Source: Daphnia pulex | Lineage: Eukaryota > Arthropoda > Branchiopoda > Diplostraca > Daphniidae | Assembly (NCBI RefSeq): GCF_021134715.1 | Contig: NC_060024.1 | Location: 6,262,001-6,326,000 of the forward strand | Length of the DNA stretch: 64,000 bases | Reading direction: 5' to 3' | Shown here: one piece after another, positions 45,379 to 56,943 of the stretch | Layout of the letters: every line of letters begins with the position of its first letter | Position numbering within the stretch: the first letter of the stretch is position 1 | Notes under the pieces: generated by a model | Database searches by the model: none | Told to the model about the DNA's origin: nothing | Seen by the model: only the letters and a program-made list of their open reading frames with translations | Program-made: the position numbers and the translations under genes

Positions 45379-45894
45379 ATGAGCCGCCTTAGTTTGGTGA
45401 GTTAAATTCATTTTTAAAATTATAAGATGAACTATAAGTTTAATTCTGGAAAGTTCTTGTTAAGTTGTTATTATTATTGATTTTGTTTGCAGATGTTTGT
45501 TGGTTTTCTGGTGGTATTCGTGATGATTGTCTCAATGGTAGATGCCGAGGATCGTGAAAAACGAGCTCCCATTTTGGGCCTTTTGCTCGCTAAAAAGCTT
45601 TTACATGGAGGGGGTAAATACATTTTAGAGTTTTATTTGAAAATTTGTATCATTTTTATCATTGTCATATTGATTATTTTACAATCCATATAGGTCACCA
45701 TCACCATGACCATCATCACCATGGGCGTCATGGAGGTTATGGTCACGGAGGAGGACATGGTCACGGAGGATATGGAGGTTATGGGTAATTATTAGTACCC
45801 CCCTTATTCAGATGTTTTAAGGATTTTAAGATTATTAAACACATGTTTTGTTATAATTATTTTTACATCAAGACATGGCGGCTACCACCACTGA
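45379..45894 (+). CDS. Secreted His/Gly-rich peptide precursor
   Basis: Exons 45379-45396, 45493-45613, 45694-45784 and 45873-45894. If intron 3 is not spliced, the frame stops at 45788. MSRLSL joins a hydrophobic core (MFVGFLVVFVMIVSMVDA) as signal peptide. A short acidic segment ending in EDREKR is a probable dibasic processing site. The mature part starts APILGLLLAKKLLHGGG and becomes HHHHDHHHHHGRHGG, then GYGHGG repeats, ending GGYHH. There are no cysteines. The amphipathic start plus His/Gly tail suggests an antimicrobial or metal-binding secreted peptide. I infer that from composition only and recognise no family. Confidence 0.75.
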
Positions 45895-46613
45895 ATCAGA
45901 ATTAACGAACACCATCAGCATTCAGCCCTGAATTTTGCTCCGACAAGCTTCATTTGTTTTTTGTTACTATATAGCGTTACGGTATACGCATTTCAACTCA
46001 ATTGTTACATGTTAATTATCCAAAGTTGAAGGACCTTTTCTCTGTTATTGGTGGCGTCCTGTATCGGTTTCTTATACAAAATACATGCAACTCCATGTTA
46101 ACATTTTTTTCCGATTTGTTGAACTGATGTATCCTTAAGAGCAACAATTATTACGTAATACTTTTCTTTTTGCATTGACCGAATGGAGTGGATGAATTAG
46201 AAATAATTCACTTCCGAGTTGTCAGAGGATATTCCCAGCTGCTGCTTGGAGAGTAAAGCAAACACAATGAATATATATCTGCGTGTTAAATAACTGAACG
46301 TTACGTCTCTTTTCCAACCTGCAACTTTTGATGGTTGCCACTAATTGGATCGATATCAGCGCTTCAGCCATTTCCGCTTGTATAGCCACGGCCACGCCTT
46401 TATTAATGCTAGCCAGCCTTATTATGATTTATTGGGAACCATCATGCTCCCTATTATGGTACGCGCACCTGTAATTATTCGCACGCTCCTTGTAACATCG
46501 ACATATATAGGCCGATGGGCTGACATAATCGATTGCTTTGTTTTCATGTTTCAAACAAAACAATGCTGGGACTCAGTTTAACTAATGACAGCATTGCAGG
46601 AACACAAGACTGG
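45895..46613. other. Intergenic, upstream of the ENaC-like gene
   Basis: No coding feature is supported. A 5' UTR exon of the channel gene may lie here (possible acceptor GCATTGCAG just before 46600). Confidence 0.45.
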
Positions 46614-49600
46614 ATGTGGTCAGTCATTCGTGCACAAATGACGCAAAAATCATTGCCGAGTCTGTTTTCTTCGTTTCCAAACGACGACACGATCCAGAAT
46701 CACGAGTAAGGATTTATTTTAACCTATATTGATTAAATTGTCATTAAATGCATTGTTAACATTTTCAGTGGTTTCCGACAAAGGCGCGACATTCATCATC
46801 GAAGACTAGCGTGGATGATTCACGACCACTCAAGCGATGATTTTCAGGCGTCATATACCATCAACGGAATTACATATCCATTTCCTTCATCTGTTGGGAT
46901 TCATCCTCAGCCGCCGTCATGTTGGAGCGACATTGGTATCGCTGGCTTCCAGACGGTCTTGGACAGTCAAGCTAACTTGATCAGGTTTGGTTTTCAAATT
47001 TATTCCATTCCATTTGGTCACTTTGATCATGAACTAATAGATTTCCATTTTTATTAAATAATAGGAGGCTAATTTGGTTGTTGGTATTGACGACCTGTTT
47101 CACCTTAATGCTGCTACAGACTCGCGACCGTTTAAATTACTACCTGGTTTGATTAGCATAACATATCTTATACCTGAATTTTACTAATTCAGAATTTATT
47201 TTCATTTGCGCGTAGACTCGACCGGTTTCGACTACAGTGCGATTCATAAGAAATGATTCGCTAATGTTTCCATCCATCACACTCTGCCCTTATCGCGACA
47301 CTTTGTAAGTCCTCTTGGATTATTCAATTATACCGGTACTATATAAAGGGTAATAAAATGTTAATAATGGGATATAATAATTTAGGACTAGAGACACGTC
47401 TCATTTAGACCTGGTTAAGCTCCAATCGCTCTACGAAGTTCATTTTCCAGAAGGAGAACAATTTGGAGATCCCGTCGATGCCATGTACAAACTGGCTGAC
47501 GTGTACGACGTAGTCACTTTGTGGAAGCTAGCCGGCTGGGAATTGGAAGACGACGTCACTAGCGTATAATATATACTAAAGATATTTTTTCATTAATATT
47601 ATTTTACATTTTTAAACTGAGAATTGCTGTGTGTTATAAAGTGTTTGCAGGCGAGGGTCAATTGCACGGAAAACGGGAAAATAATGCGAATTTTCACGAT
47701 TTTGGGTTACTGCCTCCATTTCCCCGGATTGCCGGTGACAGTCAGTGGCCAATTTTATGGTTTCAACATCAAATTGTGTAAAATAACAATTATGCGAATA
47801 ATTCAAACGCTATATAGGTCCTGTTTCAAATTAAAATAGATATTACTAATTGTATAGGTAACAAGGGCAACACGACGGATGTGCAAAGATTTTACATAAT
47901 GATCAGCGATCGGTACAGCACTCACGACATCCGCGCATTGACTCACGGCTTCTTTCTGGAACAGGGCTGGAACAAGGATGTCGCCGTTTCCCTCAAACAC
48001 TTTCAAGCCGAGAGTAAATACCATGCACCTTGTTCTTTTGACGAGTCCAAAACAGTTTCACGTTGCATCAGCCGTTGTTTTCACGAAAAAATGATCAAGA
48101 AATCGGGATGTCGGTATTTTAAAATTAAAATGGAAATTGAGAGAATTATTTTCCAATTAAGTTTGTTTCTTATATACGCCATCATAATATATAGAATGCC
48201 GTACATGAATTTACCGAATTTCACATCCGTACCGTACTGTAACACTTCACAGCAGTTGCTTTTTGCCGAAGACTTGCAGAAAGATTTATTGTGGGAAGGT
48301 AATGGATGGCATCCGGCTGCCTGTCAATGCGGATATTCCAGCACCTGTTCACAGTACCTTTACGAAACGAATGCTGATACCTTCGCCCGCCATGACGATT
48401 GCGCCCAGTACAAAGTACAGTGGGTACCTAAAGTATCCGTACGGCTGAGAGGAGCAGTACGGAAAACGCGTTTTTCAAAACGCTCCCATAAATTGAATTC
48501 TCGTTGGAATGCAATAAAATTTTTTTGTAAGGTTAAGATTAGGGAGGGGTTTCATCTGATTTTTTTTGGGAATTTTTCAACAACGCGATATGTGGTTTTT
48601 ATCGCGTTGCGAAAGTATCCGTACGGCCGAGAGGCCTAGTAGGGAAATGGGCTTACTTTGGAGGCCTCTTATTCGGTAAATAAGTAACATTAAAGGGTGG
48701 GAAAGTTCTTAAAAAAAAGAGCTGCATTAGCTCTATATGTGATCATAAGATCACATTTTTTAAGTTTCATTTATAGTAATGAAATCAAAAATGAAAACAC
48801 GAATTATAAGTTTTCCGTTTTCTTCCCCTCGATTCCCCATCACCAGTGTTGCCATATAAAAAGATATTTACCCTTTCTCTTTCTCCCTCTTCCGTCCAAG
48901 GGAAGAAAGAGATTTTGGGACATGGCAACACTGGTGATGGGCAATCGAGGGGAAGAAAACGGAAAACTTATAATTCGTGTTTTCATTTTTGATTTCATTA
49001 CTATAAATGAAACTTAAAAAATGTGATCTTATGATCACATATAGAGCTAATGCAGCTCTTTTTTTTAAGAACTTTCCCACCCTTTAATGTTACTTATTTA
49101 CCGAATAAGAGGCCTCCAAAGTAAGCCCATTTCCCTACTAGGCCTCTCGGCCGTACGGATACTTTCGCAACGCGATAAAAACCACATATCGCGTTGTTGA
49201 AAAATTCCCAAAAAAAATCAGATGAAACCCCACCCTAATCTTAACCTTACAAAAAAATTTTATTGCATTCCAACGAGAATTCAATTTATGGAAGCGTTTT
49301 GAAAAACGCGTTTTCCGTACTGCTCCTCTCAGCCGTACGGATACTTTAGGTACCCACTGTATATCCATATAAATCAAAACATTCTTATTTGGGAAAGGTA
49401 ATTACGTTTTTCTTTGTTCAGGTATATTTTACCGACATGACGTATGAGGAAACAAAAGAAGAATTTGCGTATGACATCATCTCGCTGCTTTGCGATATCG
49501 GCGGGACTATTGGTCTCCTCTTAGGGGCCTCAGGTTGAATTATTGAATTAATTACATCAACATTGCGCAAAATGATTTGGTTTTTCTTTGATATTTTATC

Positions 49601-49747
49601 GCAGTGCTGACTATGGTTCAGTTTGTCGACGCCTTATCACGCCAGATAGTCAAATGGCTGACGAAAGCACCCGGACTGGTGAAACGACAAAAATCCAGCA
49701 TGTTTAACATTGTACAAACAGCATTAGAGAGACCACTCGAACACTAA
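46614..49747 (+). CDS. DEG/ENaC (amiloride-sensitive) sodium channel subunit, 504 aa
   Basis: Ten exons (46614-46705, 46769-46984, 47065-47146, 47216-47304, 47386-47563, 47651-47777, 47858-48113, 48195-48414, 49422-49533, 49605-49747) sum to 1515 nt. TM1 is near 107-126 (WLLVLTTCFTLMLLQ). The extracellular region opens FPSITLCPY, contains NCTENGKIMRIF and a cysteine-rich part (PCSFDESKTVSRCISRCF, SGCR, then CQCGYSSTC). The C-terminal end has YEETKEEFAYDIISLLCDIG and pore/TM2 GGTIGLLLGASVLTMVQF, including the GAS selectivity filter. Family role: voltage-independent sodium channels gated by peptides, protons or touch. The N-terminus may be incomplete. Intron 8 carries the 942-bp fold-back element starting 3 nt after the exon. 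Confidence 0.93.
48418..49359. mobile_element. Fold-back DNA element (942 bp) with about 438-bp near-perfect inverted arms, TA target duplication
   Basis: The ends are CAGTGGGTACCTAAAGTATC and its reverse complement, flanked by TA at 48416-48417 and 49360-49361. This is the signature of a Tc1/mariner-type MITE. The arms (48418-about 48856 and about 48921-49359) are reverse complements with about three visible mismatches, around a loop of roughly 65 bp. There is no transposase. It lies in the intron of the ENaC-like gene, three bases into the 5' splice site: the donor read GTATAT before insertion and GTACAG now. Confidence 0.92.
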
Positions 49748-50413
49748 TTAAATTCCTAAAATAATCAAACACATTATTTAATTGCTATAAGCAGTTATAT
49801 GTATGCGTTTTTGTTTGTTACATCCTTTTATGTGCAAAATTAGGTCACTGGAGAATATAATAAACGATCCTGAAATAGTGTAGTAAATTCTGATTGAAAA
49901 TGGCATCAAATTAGTGATGTAGCGAGCGAATAAAAAATAATAAGCAAAGGGCAACAATCTATCTAAAAAGTGAGATATTAGCGCGAACCATATCCATTTT
50001 CTGGTACAGCTTGTAAAACTGCATACGTCAACACTAGACTAGAGATAATAATAAATAATGCGGACGTTGTGGCTCTGAAAAACAAAAATAAACATTAGTG
50101 CTTTCAGCGCCATCCTTGACAGAGGAAAAGAACTTTGTTCCTAAATTGGAAACATTTTTATGGTTACACACGATTGCCCATCATCAATCGTTTATAATCT
50201 CGTATGCCCTTATCCTTGGTATAATTATTGTTATGTGTAGGTACGTATGATAAATAATTAAGAAAGTTGCTAAGCAGATTTTTGTTGAAATTAATTTGTT
50301 TATTCCGAATCGAAATTATCTTGGAAATTATTGATCACCACACATTTTATTGTTGGTGTACAAAATGAATGGTATACATTATGCGATTGAATATCGTGTT
50401 TCCTGGTCTGTCG
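49748..50413. other. 3' flanks of the convergent ENaC and small membrane genes
   Basis: AT-rich sequence. An ATAATAAA-type polyadenylation-signal candidate lies at 49857-49864. No gene is supported. Confidence 0.5.
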
Positions 50414-50578
50414 CTATGAGGACCATAATAGCAGGTAGATAGCGTATAGCACGATTCCCAGGACAGCCAAGGTACCGATGGGAATCAGGGCGTACCATTC
50501 CCGCTGGTCACGCTCGGCTTGGTCTTCAGATTCTGTTGGGATTTTAATCAGATTACGACCGTATTCTTCATCGGACAT
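50414..50578 (-). CDS. Small single-span membrane protein (54 aa), function unknown
   Basis: MSDEEYGRNLIKIPTESEDQ leads into a polar segment and one C-terminal membrane span (WYALIPIGTLAVLGIVLYAI) ending LLLWSS. This is the arrangement of a tail-anchored or small inner-membrane protein. The frame is open further upstream to 50701 (95 aa). A minus-strand TATA box at 50711-50718 places the transcript start inside that extension, so the shorter form is preferred. I cannot name a family. Mitochondrial respiratory-complex accessory subunits have similar size and shape, but no motif proves that. Confidence 0.6.
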   Translation of the reverse strand: MSDEEYGRNLIKIPTESEDQAERDQREWYALIPIGTLAVLGIVLYAIYLLLWSS

Positions 50579-50710
50579 TTTTCGGACAGGTTTGAATACT
50601 CGATCGGTAATGAAATAGAGAATTTCAGAAATTATAAGGCAACACGCACCGCGAGTCTTATTTATAACTTGCTGTGCGGTGTTTTCCTTTCGCGAGGCCA
50701 CTTTCGATGC

Positions 50711-50718
50711 TATTTATA
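50711..50718 (-). promoter_or_regulatory. TATA box of the small membrane-protein gene
   Basis: Minus-strand TATAAATAGC. It predicts a start near 50685 and thereby supports the start codon at 50578. Confidence 0.5.
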
Positions 50719-51031
50719 GTTACCAGTCGAAAACTATATCTGCCATCCAAGGTTTGAAAAATAATTTCGATTGGCATCATTTTCTCCCATTTAGTTCACA
50801 CTAGGATTTTTTGTCTTTACTTTTTCTTCTTAAGAGAAAAACAAAATGATAGGACAATAAGTTCGGTCGTCCTGGTCGTCCTTATAGAAGCCGCAACATG
50901 GAGACGCGCATGGAGATGAATATGGCCTCATTTATAACTAGTTTTATAGCAAATGTATTCATTACACGTTAAGTAAGTTTGTTTAGTAAGATCATATGTA
51001 TATTTCCTGTATTTTTACTCGACTGCCCCAA

Positions 51032-51105
51032 GGCTTGTTAGCTCAGTTGGTTAGAGCGCCGTGCTAATAACGCGGAGGTCATGAGTTCGATCCTCTTACG
51101 AGCCA
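51032..51105 (+). tRNA. tRNA-Ile (AAT), copy 2
   Basis: The same 74 nt as 43618-43691, including anticodon AAT. The flanks differ from the other copies. A T-run follows. Confidence 0.95.
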
Positions 51106-51196
51106 AAACTTTTTTAAACTTTTCATGCTTTTCACTAGCAAGATTTCGACTGTCCATTGTGTTATCATTGAGTTATAACATACTTGATGCGTTGCA

Positions 51197-51270
51197 GGCT
51201 TGTTAGCTCAGTTGGTTAGAGCGCCGTGCTAATAACGCGGAGGTCATGAGTTCGATCCTCTTACGAGCCA
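51197..51270 (+). tRNA. tRNA-Ile (AAT), copy 3
   Basis: The same 74 nt again, 91 bp downstream of copy 2 and in the same orientation. Followed by a T-rich terminator. Confidence 0.95.
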
Positions 51271-51627
51271 TCTTTTTCTTGTTTTAATGTTGAGCAAAAT
51301 TCTCCCGTTAAGGTTTTGAATTTATTATGCCATACCTTTCGTGATTAATACCCATTCCATACAACAGTGTTTATGTTAACACTGTTTTATCTCGGTTTTA
51401 TCAAATATTTTATCCTTCATTCACGCAAACAAAGATCGGCAGAGACAGAAAAACTCAAGCTTTTTCCATCAATTTTATTCCTTGTTTATTTCCCACAGAA
51501 TTATTTTCACATACGGCAATAGGCGAATATATTTGCCCAATTTATGGGTGACAAGGGACATGAATTATTGCCATAGTAAATTAGTCAGGACTACGATAAT
51601 GTAATATGTCGCACCGTTCACCACCGT

Positions 51628-52178
51628 TCACCACTTACACTGTTTCGTCGCGGGATTGTAGGCACAGCGGACATTTTTAAGGTACCTTGAGGCACAACTT
51701 CCTCCATTGCGTCCAAAAAGATTGGCTTCTTGGTCCCCAGCAGAGTCCGCACCACCTCCGAAGATTGCCCATTCGCGTACGTCACTAATTTGCTTTGCCG
51801 TGGCTTTCTTATCATCCATAGAACCCGAGCAGGAGTACACCGCATTATAGTTGCCCATACAATGAAAGTACCTTATAAGACACCATTAATTAATTACAAG
51901 ACATTTATGGAACCTTTTAATAAATTGAATTATGAAGGAATTGAAACAAACCTGTCACAGTTTTTGCATTGCACCCGTTTCATTTCGTTGTATGCGTCCC
52001 ACATTTTCCTGGCAGAGCATGAGTTAAATGCATGGGCCACTCCAGCTACGTAAATTCAGCGTAAATTTATTCAGAACTTATCAAGCTAAAAAAAATAGCT
52101 AGTAAATGGAAATGGATATATATACTTACTGAAGCAAACGCATATAAGAAACAAAGAAATAAGCGATCGACAATTCAT
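51628..52178 (-). CDS. Serum amyloid A-like secreted protein, cysteine-enriched (128 aa)
   Basis: Three exons (52130-52178, 51952-52045, 51628-51871) sum to 387 nt. A signal peptide (MNCRSLISLFLICVCF) precedes the SAA domain. Hallmarks appear in family order: KMWDAYNEM, then RYFHCMGNYNAV, ISDVREW, GGGADSAGDQEAN and FGRNGG. These correspond to vertebrate SAA MWRAYSDM, KYFHARGNYDA, ISDARE, GAEDSLADQAAN and WGRSG. The predicted mature protein carries eight cysteines (including QCKNC, FHC, SCSG, SCASR, RCAY and QCKW), which vertebrate SAA lacks, so it is probably disulfide-bonded. Family role: acute-phase lipid-binding helical bundle in innate immunity. Invertebrate roles are less known. A TATA box lies upstream at 52400. 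Confidence 0.85.
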
Positions 52179-52399
52179 TTCCACTTTTCCACCTTCGGCG
52201 ATCGAAATGAAAGAATAATCAGGAAAATAAAAAAGTTACAGTTAGTAACATGCGTAAGTTGAAACCACAAGTACGTTATCTCTTATTACCGAATAAAGTA
52301 ATCTGAGAAATGGTGCTGAGTCTTCCTTTAGCAAGTTCCGTTCGCCAATGAACTGATAGCGCGATTATGTGCAGTGTCGTATTGTAGCCGGAGAAGACT

Positions 52400-52407
52400 C
52401 TTATATA
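52400..52407 (-). promoter_or_regulatory. TATA box of the SAA-like gene
   Basis: Minus-strand TATATAAGAG. It predicts transcription from about 52370, leaving a 5' leader of about 190 bp. Confidence 0.6.
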
Positions 52408-54356
52408 TCCCCGAAATGTTTATCTGCATCGTATGAAAGTCGTATAGTCTGCACTTTTTATTGACTCACAGCTACGCAATAAAAATGATTCATTTGGCAA
52501 TATTTTTCCGTTGAAAAGTTACTATTTGAACAGCTGCTAAACAGCTGCTGCTCAAAACCGTTTGCACAACAGTGTCGCCGATTGGTTAATCTGAAATTCA
52601 TATTTGTGGTTTGGTGCATATATTTTATTATTTAAGTGTTATAATTATTGCGTACCATGTGCTGATATTGCCATAAGCGATTGCAATGCGTGAGTAGGGA
52701 ATGATTCATCGTTTATATGACCATTTTATGGCGGGTGAATAATGGATTATAAATTAATAAATTATATCCACTGCATGCAGTATTAGCGATTCCTGTGGCT
52801 CACATCATTTCTTAACACCTGAAAGAAACACTTTCCTCCGCAAATATTAAAAAAAATGGCAGTCCATCAAATTATTATTATTGTCGACAGCAACTGGATG
52901 ATTCGAATTAACAAAACAAACATTTTGTTCACAATCGGGTTGGTCTGGTTGATCTTAATTGATGCAGTGCCACAGTCGTAGTAAATAATCTGAGTTTACC
53001 GTAGATCATATGTGATTAGGGCGTGTAATGTAGTCTAACGATTACAGGTTAGAATACACAAAGGTATTCATTATACAGCCGGAAATCGCCGTTGGCGCTA
53101 AGGTAAAGCCTCATCTGAGACAAGTCTGACAATCCAACTCGTGGCAAGCGTATAGAAGCCATTTATTCAAATTACCAATGGCGCAATACGTAAAATCCCT
53201 GAACTGTTGCTATGATGACTTCGAGGTATTGCGCCACGTCCACTCAAATAATAACAACCGGTTTGGATGGAGTGCCCTAGGAAAGTCTATGAAGTATAGT
53301 TTACTTTTGATTAGCTCAAGCACTATTATTATTTTTTCGCTATAAAAGGTAATATGTTTTTATAATTAAAGAGATGTTGCTCTACAAGTGCGCGTCCCTT
53401 GTGGTACTTACTTTGTACAATAAAACATGAATGCTTCAAAATTTAACACCATTTTTCTGTTTTGTTACATTGTCAGATTTGTTTAAGCATTAGTAAATTT
53501 ACTTGCAATTTTTGCAGCAACTTGGACGATTTCGTTTCGATTTTGAAATCAAATTCTTGATTGAATCCTGTAGGACCACATAACCATTAAACATATTTTC
53601 TAATTTCAGGTAATCATTTAGTTTTTTTACTTAAAAATTGGAAAAAAAGTAACCATGTTCAATTCTCATCAATCAAATCTAGCTCACCCGACTCGTGGGT
53701 AGTGGGTTAATCCAGGGCGACACATTTTGATTGCTTTCCGGATGGGCTGCTGACCCCTACGATTCATAGAAAACTCTGATTATAACTTGGTGGCCAAACA
53801 ACAGTTTTTGAAATAGTATAGGGGATTTGCGCCAACTATTGAGAATTCTTCGAGCACTACAAAATTCAAGAATAAATTAGAAAACACAAAAAATAATATG
53901 CAATATTTTCTAATATCTCCATTTGACACCTTTTTTTTACAAACCGCAAGGTTAGAATTGCTCAATAGTTTCTTTCACCTTTCTCTTAACCTTGCGGCAA
54001 ATTTCACAGTCCAACCTTGTCCATCTGGGCATTTTAAAAAGTCAATGTCTTAAGAATGAGGTTAACGAATGATTCAAGGGCTTGGTCCTGTAATGTCAAA
54101 CTTGCACAACACTGGATCAAACTTGACACGACATTCGTCTAATCACATAAACCTAAGTTTATTCTTGGCTGTAAATGAAAATGAGATAAAAAAAAGGAAG
54201 AATTAAAAAAAAAAATATGCGTCGTTAAAAATCACCAAAAACCGAAATAGATATGGCACTATTAGAAGAATACAGGCACGAACATGTTCGAATTCGTCAA
54301 CAATCCAGTCGAGGTATGGAGTTTTGTGGCTTTTGATTTGAAAATGGGATAAAATT
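52408..54356. other. Gene-free stretch
   Basis: AT-rich sequence. No open frame with recognisable content, RNA gene or clear repeat was found. The part next to 54356 is the 3' flank of the SAM-domain gene. Confidence 0.5.
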
Positions 54357-56943
54357 TCATCTGGGAATAGTCTCCAATCGTGCCACAAAGTCGGCCGTGG
54401 TGGCAGTCATGGTGGGAGTTAATCGGAAAACTCTTTCCTCGAAAAATTTGAAGAGCGGCTTGATGAGAACCGGATAATGCAACTGGAAAACAAAGTAGGA
54501 CGCAAAGAGATTCTTGAAAGCTGTAAGGGAATCGCTGCCGCACGGAATGATGTTGCCATCGATGACCAAGTTGAAGTACACTGGCTCCGTCATCGTTCCG
54601 ACACCGACGAGATACGGATGCGGAGTCGAATTGGTTTGATCCGTTGGGCGTAAGGCCACGAATTCTTGTAGGTTTCGGTTTTCCTAGAATAGAAATGAGA
54701 CTGATTTCAATCATTTTTTTGGGGTTGGATGAAATGTAACATACCGATACGAACATCACGAGTTGTTGAACTTTTTCATCGACAGAATTCTTGCGAATTT
54801 TTTTAATTTCTGGCATGATGAAGATGCATATCAGCAGCAAACGGAGAAAGTCTGAAGAAAAGATAAAATAGTTGTTTTTAACTATTCTATACGTATGGAG
54901 ACTATCTGGCTGTTACCATTATTGCAAACTGGGAGAGCATCCAGTTCTTTCTCGGCTAGAAAAATAAGTCGATCACCATACGTGTGAATGAAATTCTGCT
55001 CAATATCATTGGCCGAAGGATATTTTCTCTTGAAATCGTCGAAAATCTAATTTCCAAGAATAATTGCAAACTAAGCGTCAGGTGTCACATTTAACATAGA
55101 AAAGCCCTTATATTACCAATAGACCGTTGTTAAAGTCCACCATGCGCGGATATTCCGCCAGGATGAGGCTTGGAGTCTTGAGATTTCTCTTCATTTGATA
55201 CTGACGGAAGGGAAATGTCGATTCCATGGCATCGTTGATCTGTTCGGCGTTGGATGCAGTCGGTATCAAACTTTTCAGCAAACGAACCTGTTGATCAGAA
55301 CCAAAATCTGTGATAAAAAAAGCATAGAAACGGAACAGAAAATAAATTTTTACCATAAATTCGTGCATCTGAATTTCTTCTTCTTCCAGTTCTGGCCCGC
55401 AATCTTCGATATATCCTCGAGGAATTCTCCGGTGAATTTTCTGCTTCAGACTCATTTTCCTTTTCCGACATTCAGGTTGCTTTTTGCGCATCGTCTTCAA
55501 CAGTGTCTCTATGAAGCCGCCAGATTTGGCATGGTAGTAGTGACTGTGGATGAGATTGTTCCCGTCTCTAATGCCTAGGCAAGGGAAAGCTTGAATAATC
55601 GCAGCGGCCAACAGATCCTTTTCCTGCGTCGTAGGGTAAAGTCCAATCTCGTTGACCATGGCCTCTACCACTACAAAGACTATAGTCCTGCGCTCAGGGA
55701 CGGTTAGAAAGGTTTTTTCACGGGCTAAATAGTCCTCGTAAACGGCTCTCCCTTTACTCGACGCAAGGATCATTTCTTTAACGTTGAAAGTGCAGCACTA
55801 GGTACAGAAAAATCCAAATTAATTGACAGTTTTGGTGAACAAATAATGAAATTCAAATTAGGTATATATACCCTTTCAGATCTTCGCGGAGAGCTGGAGC
55901 TGTCTATGTTGGGAAGTTGTTGCATGAGAACTTTGTGAGTTACAGAAGGCTGAAGTTGAACTATTGGAATTGCAGTTTGCACGGGAATGGCACTTGCGGA
56001 CGATACTGAAACATTTGACGATGACATCGGGACACTTATCGGTGAAGATACCATAACACTTGTTGTCGGTAATACTGACGCACTTGTCGAAGGTAATATT
56101 GAGACACTTGTTGAAGGTAATACTGAAACACTTGCTGAAGATAATACTGAAACATTTTCTGGAGATAATACTGAAATATTTTCAGAGGACAGTATCGAAA
56201 CACTTTCTGAAGATAGTGGGTAGTTTGTTGGTGAAGAGACTGAAAAACTCGCAGAACATACTGGAAAATTTGGAGATGATACTGGAACATTTGGCGAGAA
56301 TACTGAGGGTTGCACTATAATTGGAAATGTTTCCATTGATGCCACATTCATCATTGATGGCTGATGGCTTGGCTGCACATTAGCGGTTGAAACTGTAGGC
56401 TCTGCTGTTTTTTTAGGCGGTGGGTTTTGGAGAGTCTGAATCAATCGTTCCACCTTTTTCTTGTGGCCTAGTTTCAGTTTGAGCTCATTAAGGTCCTCCC
56501 TTGTAAGCGTCAAAAGGCTATTTCCATCGATATCTTCATCTGCAAAGAACAACATTTTATCTCCAAACTGAAAACACAGTTACAAAAATTAAAGGAACAG
56601 TACCTTTAAAGGTATCAATAACTGATTGATCAAAGGATTCCATTTTTAGCTTCCTTGCAACATCTTCTGAAGTCCATTTTGTTACATCTGCATCAAGAGG
56701 TAGCTCACCACATTCCATTGCTATGTCATGAAACGATAATTCTTCTAAATCAGGACAATGTTCGGATTGACTGTCACTGTGCTCAAAATTTGAAGTGTCT
56801 TTAGCTGGCTCGGTTGTTATAAAGTGAACTGAACGGAAGTGCTCAAAGAGATCTTTTGAATCTCCTGGAATTTCTATGTTGCACAGAAAACAACTTGAAT
56901 TCATGGGTAAATTAGTACTGGTTCGTAATCTGCGTTTCGGCAT
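54357..56943 (-). CDS. SAM-domain protein (SAMD3-like) with N-terminal zinc finger and Ser-rich repeats, 728 aa
   Basis: Seven exons (56604-56943, 55872-56539, 55354-55797, 55117-55287, 54917-55046, 54745-54851, 54357-54683) sum to 2187 nt. A C2H2 finger lies at about 17-38 (CFLCNIEIPGDS, then FEHFRSVH). A SAM domain spans about 90-155 (TKWTSEDVARKL, then NSLLTLTREDLNELKLKLGH). A Ser/Val/Pro-rich tract follows at about 170-300, with near-repeats such as SVSILSSENISVLS. The C-terminal half (about 340-728) resembles the conserved tail of SAMD3-like proteins (YYHAKSGGFIETLL, FPFRQYQMKRNLKTPS, PHPYLVGVG). SAM domains mediate protein interaction; the exact role is unknown. An in-frame Met at 56958 is an alternative start. 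Confidence 0.82.

Noticed and set aside
48697-49080. Two open reading frames encoding the same short protein on opposite strands
   Set aside because: They are mirror images produced by the fold-back element arms, not two genes.
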